A stretch of DNA of 64,000 nucleotides, taken from Flavobacterium chungbukense (GTDB lineage: Bacteria > Bacteroidota > Bacteroidia > Flavobacteriales > Flavobacteriaceae). The translations under genes and the position numbers were made by a program. Location: assembly GCF_020805785.1 (NCBI RefSeq), contig NZ_JAJGZV010000008.1:62001-126000 (forward strand). The letters run 5' to 3'. This document shows, one piece after another, positions 52,022 through 60,472 of this stretch. The stretch's first letter is position 1. Each line of letters opens with the position of its first letter. Below the pieces are notes generated by a model. The model searched no databases, was not told the DNA's origin, and saw nothing but the letters and a program-made list of their open reading frames with translations.

Positions 52022-52933
52022 ATGAAAAAACTCCTTTTACTTTTTATCGTTCTTACACTAAATTCAGTTCAAGCGCAGGAAGTTAAAACCCTAACTTATT
52101 TCCAAAATGACACTTTAAAACTGGATTTAGATTTATATCTGCCAAAGAAAAAAGCAGGCGAAAAAATTCCGTTGATTATGTTCGCTTTCGGTGGAGGATT
52201 TTCTGGTGGAGAACGTACAAGTGAAAAAGATTTCGGAAAATTTATGTCTCAAAATGGTTATGCGGTTGCGAGTATTTCGTACAGTTTATACATGAAAGGA
52301 AAAGATTTTGGCTGTAAAGGAACTTTAACCGAAAAAATAAAAGCGATCCAAATTGGCGTGAGCGATATGTGGCAGGCAACGGCTTTCTTAATTGAGAATG
52401 CTGATAAATATAACTTAGACACTTCAAAAATCTTCATTTCTGGAATTAGTGCTGGTGCAGAAATTGGTTTTCATGCTTCTTTTTGGGATTATAAATTGAT
52501 GAATTTATACAAAAGCAATCTTCCAGAAAATTTCAAATACAAAGGTTTTATTGGAGGTTCGGGAGCGATTCAGGATATTAATTTGATTACTAAAGAAAAA
52601 GCAATTCCGATGTTGTTGGCGCACGGAAGTAATGATGATACGGTTCCGTACGCTGCAGGTTCGCATCGTTCTTGCCCAACAAATGCTTCTGGCTGGCTGA
52701 TTCTTTTTGGTTCTTATGCAGTTTACAATCAAATGAAAGATTTACATAAAGATATTGAATTGATTACTTTTTGCGGCGGCGGACATGAATTCTCTGGCTA
52801 TCTTTTTCACGAAGGACAACAATATGTTTTAGATTTTGTGAATGATGTTTTGAAAGAAAAAAAGTTTGAATCGCATTTGATTCAGCCTCCTAAAAAAGGG
52901 AAAGGTTCTGGAGGATATTTATTTTGCGAATAA
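52022..52933 (+). CDS. Secreted alpha/beta hydrolase (esterase-like)
   Basis: The 303-residue protein has a signal peptide ending SVQAQ. Oxyanion region FAFGGGFSGGERTS; nucleophile elbow ISGISAGAEIG (Ser about residue 146); acid in HGSNDDTVPY; His in CGGGHEFSGY. This is the carboxylesterase/BD-FAE-like layout, with the GGGF rather than HGGGF motif. The substrate is unknown. The small frameshifted gene follows it by 11 bases. Confidence 0.85.
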   Translation: MKKLLLLFIVLTLNSVQAQEVKTLTYFQNDTLKLDLDLYLPKKKAGEKIPLIMFAFGGGFSGGERTSEKDFGKFMSQNGYAVASISYSLYMKGKDFGCKGTLTEKIKAIQIGVSDMWQATAFLIENADKYNLDTSKIFISGISAGAEIGFHASFWDYKLMNLYKSNLPENFKYKGFIGGSGAIQDINLITKEKAIPMLLAHGSNDDTVPYAAGSHRSCPTNASGWLILFGSYAVYNQMKDLHKDIELITFCGGGHEFSGYLFHEGQQYVLDFVNDVLKEKKFESHLIQPPKKGKGSGGYLFCE

Positions 52934-52944
52934 ATTTTAAAAAT

Positions 52945-53386
52945 ATGCTTAGAACATTACTAATCATTATACTAACTGTAAATACTGTCTTTAGTCAGAA
53001 ATTAGATGAAACTCCTCAAAGTAAATATTATAATTTTTGCAGAAATGATTTAACTAAAATAGAACGAATTCCACAATTTCCTTTTTTTTTCAACCGAAGA
53101 ATTATGTTCGATAAAAAAGTGTTTTCGAAATATTTCTTATAAAGAAATCAATGAAGTCATCTATAATCGTTTAATTGAAATGGCTCAAAAAAATTATCGT
53201 GATGGAATATTCCTCTTTCTAGTAGAAGGTGTTGGAAGCATAGAAGAAGCTGATAAAAAAAATGAAAAACTAAATAACAGTAAATTTATTTATGTTAGTG
53301 TAGATGATTTTATAAATTCAAAAGAAATTTCAAAAGCGAAAGATTTATATAATAATGAAACCAAAAGGCTTATGAATAAAGAATAA
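52945..53386 (+). pseudogene. Frameshifted small secreted protein
   Basis: The frame from ATG 52945 encodes a signal peptide (MLRTLLIIILTVNTVFSQ) and runs to a T9 tract at 53082-53090, after which it ends at 53142. If one T is removed, the frame continues without a stop as TEELCSIKKCFRNISYKEIN, IYNRLIEMAQKNYRDGIFLFLVEGVGS and so on to TAA at 53384-53386, a protein of about 146 residues. So either the gene has lost its frame by slippage in the T tract or the base is a sequencing error. I do not recognise the family. Confidence 0.68.
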
Positions 53387-53625
53387 TATTTTAGATACGT
53401 TTTAAAATGCTCCACAGGAGCAAAATATTTACATCAAAATTCAATTTCACACCAATCAAAAGCTCCAGCGGAGCGGCATATAAATCATTTAAAATATGTC
53501 GCTCCGCTGGAGCTTCTTTTTTATAACGTTCATTGTTTTTCTATAAATATTTCGTCCCGCTGGGACTTTCTTCTTTTGACGATTAAATTTCCAAAAATAA
53601 TTCCAAAAACAAAACCATGCCTCTC

Positions 53626-53696
53626 CTCTAGCCCTGATGGAAGCGGAAATCCTTTTGCTTTTTCCTTTAAAAAGCAAAAGATTGCAGCGGACAGCA
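53626..53696 (+). ncRNA. Structured element AGCCCTGATGGAAGCGG...GCAGCGGACAGC (possible Flavo-1-type RNA)
   Basis: The element starts near AGCCCTGATGGAAGCGG and ends TTGCAGCGGACAGC, with a 12-bp stem between CTTTTGCTTTTT (53652-53663) and AAAAAGCAAAAG (53669-53680). I recall such elements as frequent in Flavobacterium intergenic DNA, and the Rfam Flavo-1 motif is one possible match, but I cannot confirm that identity. It could be transcribed RNA or a mobile palindromic repeat. Confidence 0.4.
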
Positions 53697-53782
53697 GTCC
53701 CGAAGTCTCGGGACATGACTGCAAAAAATGCCAAATCTTTCGCTTCTAGTAAATATTCTTTTTAATTATAAATAAGTTTAGG

Positions 53783-53790
53783 TAAATTTG
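53783..53790 (+). promoter_or_regulatory. -7 box of the AAA ATPase gene
   Basis: TAAATTTG matches TAnnTTTG exactly; no clear TTG lies at the right distance upstream. The in-frame TTG at 53788 is part of this box, which argues against it as a start codon. Confidence 0.5.
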
Positions 53791-53808
53791 CGCTTTATTT
53801 TTAGAATA

Positions 53809-54342
53809 GTGCAAAAAGAAATTATAGTCTTGCTTGGCGGACCTGGTACTGGAAAATCGACACTTATTAACGAATTGGTAGCTCGTGGCTTTTGCTGCTA
53901 TCCTGAAATTTCTAGACAGGTTACCATGAAAGCGCAAGAACAAGGCATTGAGCAGTTGTTTCTGGAACAGCCTCTTTTGTTTAGCCAAATGCTATTGGAA
54001 GGCCGTATTGAACAGTATAAAAACGCTCTTAACGAACCTGATAATGTAGTTTTTATTGACCGAGGAATTCCAGACGTTGTGGCGTATATGGATTATATTG
54101 GCGATGAATATCCGGAAAATTTCACAAAGGCTTGTGAAGACTATAAATACACCAAAACTTTTATTTTGCCACCTTGGGAAGAAATTTACCAGAGTGATGC
54201 AGAACGCTATGAAAATTTTGAGCAGGCAGTTAAAATTCAGGAACATCTTATTGAAACGTACAAAAATTACGGTTACGAACTGATTGAGGTTCCAAAAGAT
54301 ACGGTTGAAAACAGAATTCTTTATATCTTAGACAAAATTTAG
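53809..54342 (+). CDS. AAA_28-type ATP-binding protein (GTG start)
   Basis: The protein is 177 residues from GTG at 53809, giving VQKEIIVLLGGPGTGKSTLI with the P-loop at residues 10-17. TTG at 53788 would add seven residues but overlaps a promoter box. Further motifs are the CCYPEISRQV switch segment and VVFIDRGIPDVVAYMDY (Walker B). It belongs to the small AAA_28/kinase-like ATPases whose substrate is not known. It lies 65 bases upstream of recQ. Confidence 0.8.
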   Translation: MQKEIIVLLGGPGTGKSTLINELVARGFCCYPEISRQVTMKAQEQGIEQLFLEQPLLFSQMLLEGRIEQYKNALNEPDNVVFIDRGIPDVVAYMDYIGDEYPENFTKACEDYKYTKTFILPPWEEIYQSDAERYENFEQAVKIQEHLIETYKNYGYELIEVPKDTVENRILYILDKI

Positions 54343-54407
54343 CGAGAAGTTTTAAAGTTGCAAAACTAGGAACTGTTTTCTAAATTTTTAACTTTAAAAC
54401 TAACGCA

Positions 54408-56303
54408 ATGCTTGGAGCGCAGGATATCCTTCTAAAATACTGGAAACACGACAGTTTTAGACCTTTGCAAAAAGAAATTATCGATTCGGTCCTTGAAGGA
54501 CGCGATACTTTTGCCGTACTTCCGACGGGTGGCGGAAAATCAGTTTGTTTTCAGGTCCCCGCTATGATGCAGGAAGGAATTTGCCTCGTAATTTCGCCTT
54601 TGATTGCTTTGATGAAAGATCAGGTAATGAATTTGCAGAAAAGAGATATCAAAGCAATAGCGCTTACAGGCGGAATTCATACCGAAGAATTGATTGATCT
54701 TTTGGACAATTGTCAATATGGCAATTACAAATTCTTATATCTTTCGCCAGAAAGATTACAATCGGACTGGATTTTGGAGCGCATCAAAAATCTACCTATT
54801 AATTTAATTGCTGTTGATGAAGCGCATTGTGTTTCGCAATGGGGTCATGATTTTAGACCTGCGTATCTTAAAATTTCAGAATTAAAAAAATTCTTTCCTA
54901 AAATTCCGTTTTTAGCTTTGACCGCGACAGCAACTCCGAGAGTTATTGAAGATATTAGAACACAATTAGAATTAAAAAATCCGAATCATTTTCAGCAGTC
55001 GTTTGAGCGAAAAAATATCGCTTACATGGTTTTTGAAGTCGAAGACAAATTATACCGCACAGAACAAATTCTTAAAAAGAATCCCCAACCTTCTATTATA
55101 TATGTACGAAATCGCAAATCGTGTTTTAACATTTCTTCGCAATTACAATCGTTAGGTTTTTCAGCAACCTATTATCATGGAGGTCTTTCGGCAAAAGAAA
55201 AAGATAAAAACATGGAGTTGTGGATGTCGGAACAAGCGCAAGTTATTGTAGCGACAAATGCTTTCGGAATGGGAATTGACAAAGACAACGTAAAAACGGT
55301 TATACATACACAGCTTCCGGAAAATTTAGAAAATTATTATCAGGAATCTGGAAGAGCAGGACGAAATGGTGCTAAAGCTTTTTCAGTTCTACTTTATAAT
55401 AATTCAGATGCCATTCAGACCGAAGAACAATTTTTGAATATTCTTCCTGACAAAAAATTCTTGAAAACAGTTTACAATAAATTGTGCAATTATTTTCAGA
55501 TTGCTTACGGAGAAGGTTTGGATGAATCTTTTTCTTTTAAGATGAATCATTTTTGCAATAAATATGACTTTCCGACTCTAAAAACATATAATGCTTTGCA
55601 GTTTTTAAGCCAGCAGGGAATTATTACAATGTCTCAAGAATTCTCAGAAAAAATCAACATTCAGTTTCTTCTGGAATCTAAAGAAGTCATTCGATATGTG
55701 AGTTTGAATCCGAATGATGAAGAAATTATTTTGGCGATTTTAAGAACTTATCCTGGCGTACACGAAGTAAAAGCCAATTTAAATCTAGGCCTAATTGCCA
55801 AAAAATCAAATCGTACGGAAGAGCAAATTCTAGCGCTTTTAGAAAAACTGAAAGAAAAAGACATTATAGAATATAAGTCTAAAAACAACGACGCAACTAT
55901 ATTATTTAATGAAATCCGAGAAGATGACCTTACGATAAATAGAGTTTCGAAATATTTAGAAAAACAAAATCTAGTCAAAAAAGAACAGCTTTTATCTGTT
56001 TTGCATTATATAAAAGACACTAAATCTTGCAAAAACAGATTGGTTTTGGACTATTTTGGAGAAGAAACCAAAGAAAACTGTGGTATTTGTTCGTATTGCA
56101 TTACGCAAAAAGGAAAAATAACCGAAGCCGATTCGATTGCAGACAAGATTTTATCTTTACTCAAAACTGCTTCGTTAACTTCTAGAGAAATTGAAAACCA
56201 AATAAAAATGGATGCAAAAGACATTATTTCGGTTCTTCAGGAATTGCTCGAAAACAACCATATTATCATACAAGCAAATAATAAATACACTTTAAAATCA
56301 TAA
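54408..56303 (+). CDS. recQ: ATP-dependent DNA helicase RecQ
   Basis: The 631-residue 3'-5' helicase acts in recombination repair. The helicase core has FRPLQKEIID, PTGGGKSVCFQ (Walker A), VDEAHCVSQWGHDFRPAY (DEAH) and YYQESGRAGRNG (motif VI). The zinc-binding subdomain shows CKNRLVLDYFGEETKENCGICSYC (cysteines about 540-565), followed by a short winged-helix-like end (ISVLQELLENNHIIIQANNKYTL). An HRDC domain is not evident. The stop codon shares a base with the start of fmt. Confidence 0.94.
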   Translation: MLGAQDILLKYWKHDSFRPLQKEIIDSVLEGRDTFAVLPTGGGKSVCFQVPAMMQEGICLVISPLIALMKDQVMNLQKRDIKAIALTGGIHTEELIDLLDNCQYGNYKFLYLSPERLQSDWILERIKNLPINLIAVDEAHCVSQWGHDFRPAYLKISELKKFFPKIPFLALTATATPRVIEDIRTQLELKNPNHFQQSFERKNIAYMVFEVEDKLYRTEQILKKNPQPSIIYVRNRKSCFNISSQLQSLGFSATYYHGGLSAKEKDKNMELWMSEQAQVIVATNAFGMGIDKDNVKTVIHTQLPENLENYYQESGRAGRNGAKAFSVLLYNNSDAIQTEEQFLNILPDKKFLKTVYNKLCNYFQIAYGEGLDESFSFKMNHFCNKYDFPTLKTYNALQFLSQQGIITMSQEFSEKINIQFLLESKEVIRYVSLNPNDEEIILAILRTYPGVHEVKANLNLGLIAKKSNRTEEQILALLEKLKEKDIIEYKSKNNDATILFNEIREDDLTINRVSKYLEKQNLVKKEQLLSVLHYIKDTKSCKNRLVLDYFGEETKENCGICSYCITQKGKITEADSIADKILSLLKTASLTSREIENQIKMDAKDIISVLQELLENNHIIIQANNKYTLKS

Positions 56304-57250
56304 TGGAGAAATTGAGAATTATATTTATGGGAACGCCAGAATTTGCCGTTGGCATTTTGGACACCATTATTAAAAACAACTATGAAGTTGTCGGCGTAAT
56401 TACTGCAGCAGACAAACCAGCAGGACGCGGACAAAAAATAAAATATTCGGCTGTAAAAGAATATGCATTGGCAAACAACCTAACTTTATTACAGCCAACC
56501 AATTTAAAAGATGAAAGTTTTTTAGCAGAATTAAAAGCTTTGAATGCCAATTTACAAATCGTAGTGGCGTTTAGAATGTTGCCAAAAGTAGTTTGGGAAA
56601 TGCCAAGTCTAGGAACCTTCAATCTTCACGCTTCATTATTACCAAATTACAGAGGTGCAGCGCCAATAAACTGGGCAATTATTAACGGAGAAACTAAAAC
56701 CGGAGTTACTACTTTCTTTATAGATGATAAAATTGATACCGGCGCTATGATTTTAAATTCTGAAATCGCAATAGAACCGGAAGAAACTGCTGGCCAATTG
56801 CATGATCGTTTAATGCATTTAGGAAGCTCAACTGTTATTGAAACTTTAAAAGTTATTGAAAATGGAAATGTTAAAACAACCATTCAGGAAGATAACGACG
56901 ATATTAAAACAGCTTATAAACTAAACAAAGAAAACTGCAAAATCGACTGGACAAAATCTGGAGCAGAAATCAACAATCAGATTCGAGGTTTAAGTCCGTA
57001 TCCTGCATCTTGGTGTTATCTGAAAGATCAAAATGAAGAATTAAACATCAAAATTTACGAAGCAAAACTAGTCTCAGAATCACACTCTTACGAGACTGGA
57101 AAACTGATTAGCAGTAAAAAAGAAATTAAAATTGCAATAAAAGACGGGTTTATTCAGTTATTAAGTCTACAATTTCCAGGAAAAAAGAGAATGTTAGCTT
57201 CAGAAATATTAAATGGAGTTAACTTTTCCGAAGCGGCAAAAGTGTATTAA
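56303..57250 (+). CDS. fmt: Methionyl-tRNA formyltransferase
   Basis: The 315-residue enzyme formylates initiator Met-tRNA. It has an N-terminal Rossmann domain with IIFMGTPEFAVGILD, ADKPAGRGQK and the formate site NLHASLLPNYRGAAPINWAI, and a C-terminal OB-like domain. Its ATG overlaps the TAA of recQ by one base, so the two genes are translationally coupled. Confidence 0.95.
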   Translation: MEKLRIIFMGTPEFAVGILDTIIKNNYEVVGVITAADKPAGRGQKIKYSAVKEYALANNLTLLQPTNLKDESFLAELKALNANLQIVVAFRMLPKVVWEMPSLGTFNLHASLLPNYRGAAPINWAIINGETKTGVTTFFIDDKIDTGAMILNSEIAIEPEETAGQLHDRLMHLGSSTVIETLKVIENGNVKTTIQEDNDDIKTAYKLNKENCKIDWTKSGAEINNQIRGLSPYPASWCYLKDQNEELNIKIYEAKLVSESHSYETGKLISSKKEIKIAIKDGFIQLLSLQFPGKKRMLASEILNGVNFSEAAKVY

Positions 57251-57356
57251 AGTCAGTAAAACAGGGGTTTGCACATAGCTTTAATCGATGAATAGCACTC
57301 TTTATGAACAAAAAAAGCAAGTTATTAACAATTTTTGCTAAAATTAAAGAAAACAC

Positions 57357-57386
57357 TTGCACGCAACGGATTTCCTACTAAATTTG
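57357..57386 (+). promoter_or_regulatory. Promoter of hup
   Basis: TTG (57357-57359) and TAAATTTG (57379-57386) with a 19-base spacer, giving a leader of about 38 bases. Confidence 0.78.
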
Positions 57387-57430
57387 TGTATTAACAATTT
57401 TTTTTAACCAACAATTAATAACTAATTATT

Positions 57431-57703
57431 ATGAACAAATCAGAATTAATCGATGCTATCGCTGCTGATGCAGGAATTACAAAAGCTGCGGCGAAATTAG
57501 CTTTAGAGTCATTTTTAGGTAATGTAGGTACTACTTTGAAAAAAGGTGGAAGAGTTTCATTAGTAGGATTTGGATCTTGGTCAGTTTCTTCAAGAGCGGC
57601 TAGAGATGGTAGAAACCCACAAACAGGAAAAACTATTAAGATCGCAGCTAAAAACGTTGTAAAATTCAAAGCTGGAGCTGAATTAGAAGGTGCAGTGAAC
57701 TAA
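57431..57703 (+). CDS. hup: HU-type DNA-binding protein
   Basis: The 90-residue nucleoid protein starts MNKSELIDAIAADAGITKAAAK and has the arm region GFGSWSVSSRAARDGRNPQTGKTIKI with the conserved GRNPQTG loop. It bends and compacts DNA. It is expressed alone, from a strong-looking promoter to a terminator. Confidence 0.96.
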   Translation: MNKSELIDAIAADAGITKAAAKLALESFLGNVGTTLKKGGRVSLVGFGSWSVSSRAARDGRNPQTGKTIKIAAKNVVKFKAGAELEGAVN

Positions 57704-57736
57704 GTAAGAAAGTTCTCTAAACTTATAATATAATTA

Positions 57737-57762
57737 AAACCTTCCTTATGGAAGGTTTTTTT
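57737..57762 (+). terminator. Terminator of hup
   Basis: Stem AACCTTCC/GGAAGGTT with a TTAT loop, then a T7 tract. Confidence 0.86.
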
Positions 57763-57782
57763 ATGCGGTTTAACGATTTTTT

Positions 57783-57814
57783 TTGTGATTTTAATTTTTT
57801 TATGATTAAATTTA
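57783..57814 (+). promoter_or_regulatory. Possible promoter of the YqgE gene
   Basis: TTG at 57783-57785 and TAAATTTA at 57807-57814 with a 21-base spacer; the last base of the -7 box deviates from TAnnTTTG. Confidence 0.4.
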
Positions 57815-57831
57815 ATAAAAATTGTAACCGT

Positions 57832-58392
57832 ATGATTTCAGAAAAATTAAAAAAAGGACACCTGCTTATTGCCGAGCCTTCAATAATTGGAGATTTATCA
57901 TTTAACAGATCGGTAATTTTATTAGCAGACCATAACAAAGAAGGATCAATTGGTTTTATCATTAACAAGCCATTAAAATATACTATTAATGACTTAATAC
58001 CTGAAATTGAAGCCAATTTTAAGATATACAACGGAGGCCCTGTAGAGCAAGACAACCTTTATTTTATTCACAATATTCCAGACTTAATTCCAAACAGTGT
58101 TGAGATTTCGAATGGAATTTATTGGGGAGGTGATTTTGAGTCCACAAAAGATCTAATTAACAGCGGAGCTATTAGCAAAAATAACATTCGCTTTTTCTTA
58201 GGTTATACTGGCTGGGATGAAAATCAGCTTGAAAATGAAATGCAGGGAAACTCTTGGATCATTGCTGATAATAATTATAAAAATAAAATTATCGGAAAAT
58301 CTACTACTCACTTTTGGAAGGAGCAGATTATTGAGCTTGGCGGTGATTATCTAATTTGGTCGAATGCACCAGAAAATCCATATCTGAATTAA
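57832..58392 (+). CDS. YqgE/AlgH family protein
   Basis: The protein is 186 residues from ATG 57832 (MISEKLKKGHLLIAEPSIIGD, the family opening). An upstream in-frame ATG at 57748 lies inside the hup terminator and is rejected. Conserved blocks are GSIGFIINKPL, YNGGPVEQDNLYFIH and FLGYTGWDENQLENEM. The function is uncertain (AlgH was proposed as a regulator in Pseudomonas). Its end overlaps the convergent aminotransferase gene by 4 bases. Confidence 0.88.
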   Translation: MISEKLKKGHLLIAEPSIIGDLSFNRSVILLADHNKEGSIGFIINKPLKYTINDLIPEIEANFKIYNGGPVEQDNLYFIHNIPDLIPNSVEISNGIYWGGDFESTKDLINSGAISKNNIRFFLGYTGWDENQLENEMQGNSWIIADNNYKNKIIGKSTTHFWKEQIIELGGDYLIWSNAPENPYLN

Positions 58393-59225
58393 TTTTCAGA
58401 AATGGATTCGTTAAGTTTCTGCACCAATAAATGAGCAAGATTCGTTGTAAAATCTTTTTTTCGATATTTAGTTATCGGCTGTATCCCTGTGATTACATTA
58501 GTCAGAAATAATTCGTCTGCTTTTTGAAGATCAAATGGCGAAATTATTTCTTCTAACACTTCTATACCTTCTACTTTTTTAGCCAATGCTAAAATTTGCT
58601 TACGCATTATTCCGTTCAAAGCACCTTCTGAAACTGGAGGCGTGATTAATTTTTTTCCTGTAAGCATAAAAACATTTCCTTGAAGTGCTTCGACTACATT
58701 TTTACTGTCATTCAGCAAAATACAATTGGCAAGACCATTTTCATCTGCAAAAATACTTCCTGTTATATTAATCATCTTATTGGTTGTTTTAAGAGATGAC
58801 AATAATTGTTTTGTAACATAGAAGTCTTTATACAAATCGACTTCGTATTCGTTTGTATTTACTGTGTAAGCTTTATTTCCAAGAGAAATGGCATTTATTA
58901 AAAACGAAATTTCATTACTTTTAGGAAGATACAAACCACCATCATTTCTAAAAACGGTTATTCTAGCTCTTGCTGAAGAAGCAATATTTAATTGATTAAC
59001 CAGGTTTAGAATTTGTTCTTCAAAATATTCCATTGTAAAATTCATCGGAATCATCATTCTAACAACGCGCATCGAAGCCATCAATCTAAAATAATGATCT
59101 TCGAGAAACAAGATCTTTCCGTTGACAATTTTTACTGTTTCGAATACTCCGTCACCATACAAAAAAGCGCGGTTTAAAGTTAGTATATTATCTTCTTGCG
59201 CTATGTTTCCGTTAAAATTAATCAT
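58389..59225 (-). CDS. Class IV PLP-dependent aminotransferase
   Basis: The 278-residue enzyme of the branched-chain aminotransferase / aminodeoxychorismate lyase / D-amino-acid transaminase fold. It shows RAFLYGDGVFET, the PLP-lysine region SLKTTNKMINI, and VTGIQPITKY near the end. Which of the three activities it has cannot be decided; the size and RAFLYGDGVFET favour aminodeoxychorismate lyase or a related enzyme. Confidence 0.87.
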   Translation of the reverse strand: MINFNGNIAQEDNILTLNRAFLYGDGVFETVKIVNGKILFLEDHYFRLMASMRVVRMMIPMNFTMEYFEEQILNLVNQLNIASSARARITVFRNDGGLYLPKSNEISFLINAISLGNKAYTVNTNEYEVDLYKDFYVTKQLLSSLKTTNKMINITGSIFADENGLANCILLNDSKNVVEALQGNVFMLTGKKLITPPVSEGALNGIMRKQILALAKKVEGIEVLEEIISPFDLQKADELFLTNVITGIQPITKYRKKDFTTNLAHLLVQKLNESISEN

Positions 59226-59280
59226 AAAAAAAACCCTGAATTTTGTTCAGGGCAAATATAAGGTATAAAATAGACTTTTA

Positions 59281-59673
59281 CTAAACAGAACCTATAAGAT
59301 GTTTTAGATCAGAAATCTGATTCTCCCACAATTGTTTAGCCTCGCCAATTTCTTCTTTCTCAGCAAAATCAACTACCATAAGAGAAACATCTTTGGTCAA
59401 TTCATCAACTAAAATATGCAATTCGAAAAAATATTCTGTGTCTTTACTGCTGTCATCAACCCATTTGAATTTTACTTTTTCTCCAGATTTTTTTGAAGCT
59501 AGACGCGCTTTTTCTTGTGAATCATTCCAAATGAATGTAAAAAATTCACCTCTTGAATTAACATTGTCGGCAAACCATTCTGATAAACCCGATGGTGTTG
59601 ATATATATTGATACAATAATTGCGGCGAAGAATTGATCGGAAACTCGATTTCGTAACGTATTTTTGAATCCAT
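59281..59673 (-). CDS. START-like (SRPBCC) domain protein
   Basis: The 130-residue protein has the AHSA1/START-like layout: FPINSSPQLLYQYISTPSGLSEWFADNV near the N-terminus, a beta-sheet core (FTFIWNDSQEKARLASKKSG) and a long C-terminal helix. The ligand is unknown. It lies 55 bases upstream of the aminotransferase gene on the same strand. Confidence 0.85.
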   Translation of the reverse strand: MDSKIRYEIEFPINSSPQLLYQYISTPSGLSEWFADNVNSRGEFFTFIWNDSQEKARLASKKSGEKVKFKWVDDSSKDTEYFFELHILVDELTKDVSLMVVDFAEKEEIGEAKQLWENQISDLKHLIGSV

Positions 59674-59760
59674 GTGCTACTTTTAATTTTTTCGAAATAT
59701 AAGAATATATGTCCAAAAACAATGCGTTTTTAAAAATATTTTTTTTTCTTCAAAATATTC

Positions 59761-59790
59761 TTGTGTGCTTTAATATTATTTCTATCTTTG
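59761..59790 (+). promoter_or_regulatory. Promoter of tRNA-Met
   Basis: TTG (59761-59763) and TATCTTTG (59783-59790) with a 19-base spacer, about 38 bases before the tRNA. Confidence 0.75.
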
Positions 59791-59827
59791 CACCCGCAAT
59801 GCAGGAAACAATCCTACTAGCAGTCCA

Positions 59828-59901
59828 GGCGAGGTAGCTCAGTTGGTTAGAGCGCAGGATTCATAACCCTGAGGTCACGGGTTCAACTCCCGTCCTCGCT
59901 A
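59828..59901 (+). tRNA. tRNA-Met (CAT)
   Basis: The 74 bases fold to a full cloverleaf: acceptor GGCGAGG/CCTCGCT (first pair G-T), D stem GCTC/GAGC, anticodon loop TTCATAA with anticodon CAT, T stem ACGGG/CCCGT with loop TTCAACT. The anticodon stem CAGGA/CCCTG has a mismatch A-C next to the loop. CCA is not encoded. The D arm resembles elongator tRNA-Met; an Ile-CAT (lysidine) identity is not excluded. Confidence 0.95.
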
Positions 59902-59910
59902 CAAAAGGCA

Positions 59911-59946
59911 AAACCCTTAAACAGAAATGTTTAAGGGTTTTTTATT
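59911..59946 (+). terminator. Terminator of tRNA-Met
   Basis: Stem AAACCCTTAAAC/GTTTAAGGGTTT then a T6 tract. Confidence 0.85.
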
Positions 59947-60017
59947 TAAATTAACGCTTTATTTTGTGAAGAACTTTATTAAATTAGCATCTTTGCAACT
60001 CAGTAATTTACCAACGT

Positions 60018-60275
60018 ATGGATATAGTGAAATTTAAAATCACATCGAAAACGATAAAAGTGGAAGTGAGAAATTCCAACAATTATGTTTTTAACTTTAA
60101 TACTGCTTTAGAGATAGAAAAAGCAGATAAAGATGTTTTATTAAAACTATACAATGCTTTAGATTTGCTTTTTAAGAAAGAAAATGCAATCGAAAATAAA
60201 AACTACATTTCTCCAAATCAAACTAATATATTAGATCAGATTTCTGCTGCCGATAATTTAGAGCAAGAGAAATAA
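60018..60275 (+). CDS. Small protein of unknown function
   Basis: The 85 residues have an N-terminal strand pair (VKFKITSKTIKVEVRNSNNYVFNF), a helix (KADKDVLLKLYNALDLLFKKE) and a disordered acidic end. I do not recognise a family. Codon use matches the neighbours and the gene stands alone, 43 bases after the tRNA terminator; translation is likely but not certain. Confidence 0.6.
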   Translation: MDIVKFKITSKTIKVEVRNSNNYVFNFNTALEIEKADKDVLLKLYNALDLLFKKENAIENKNYISPNQTNILDQISAADNLEQEK

Positions 60276-60435
60276 GAAACTCGACTGTCAGGTTTGCGAC
60301 ATTCAATTTATTTTCGCAAGTGTAATAAAATCATTTTAGTCTCTTACTAGATTCTTAAACAAGAAAAATTGAAGATTCCGAAAGTTTTTTTGAATGCAAT
60401 TGCTGGAATTTTTAAAATAAAACTAATAACCATAC

Positions 60436-60463
60436 CAAAAACCCTAAATAATAAGGGTTTTGT
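60436..60463. terminator. Terminator between the small gene and the antiporter (convergent)
   Basis: Stem AAAACCCT/AGGGTTTT; on the minus strand it serves the antiporter gene. Confidence 0.7.
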
Positions 60464-60472
60464 ACTTTAAAG

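Larger units (their letters stand above)
53387..53808. repeat. Gene-free, hairpin-rich interval
   Basis: The interval contains, in order: a CTCCACAGGAG palindrome near 53408; AGCTCCAGCGGAGCG (53461-53475) inverted against CGCTCCGCTGGAGCT (53500-53514); GTCCCGCTGGGAC near 53553; a structured GC-richer element at 53626-53696 with a 12-bp stem; and GTCCCGAAGTCTCGGGAC (53697-53714) enclosed by GCAGT/ACTGC. No gene is seen. The pieces look like several repeat families that have accumulated in one spot. Confidence 0.75.

Noticed and set aside
57748..57831. N-terminal extension of the YqgE protein from ATG 57748
   Set aside because: The ATG lies in the stem-loop of the hup terminator and the extra residues are Phe/Asn-rich; the family opening starts at 57832.
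59828..59901. Integration site at the tRNA-Met 3' end
   Set aside because: No duplicate of the tRNA 3' end and no integrase gene are found near it; ordinary genes follow.
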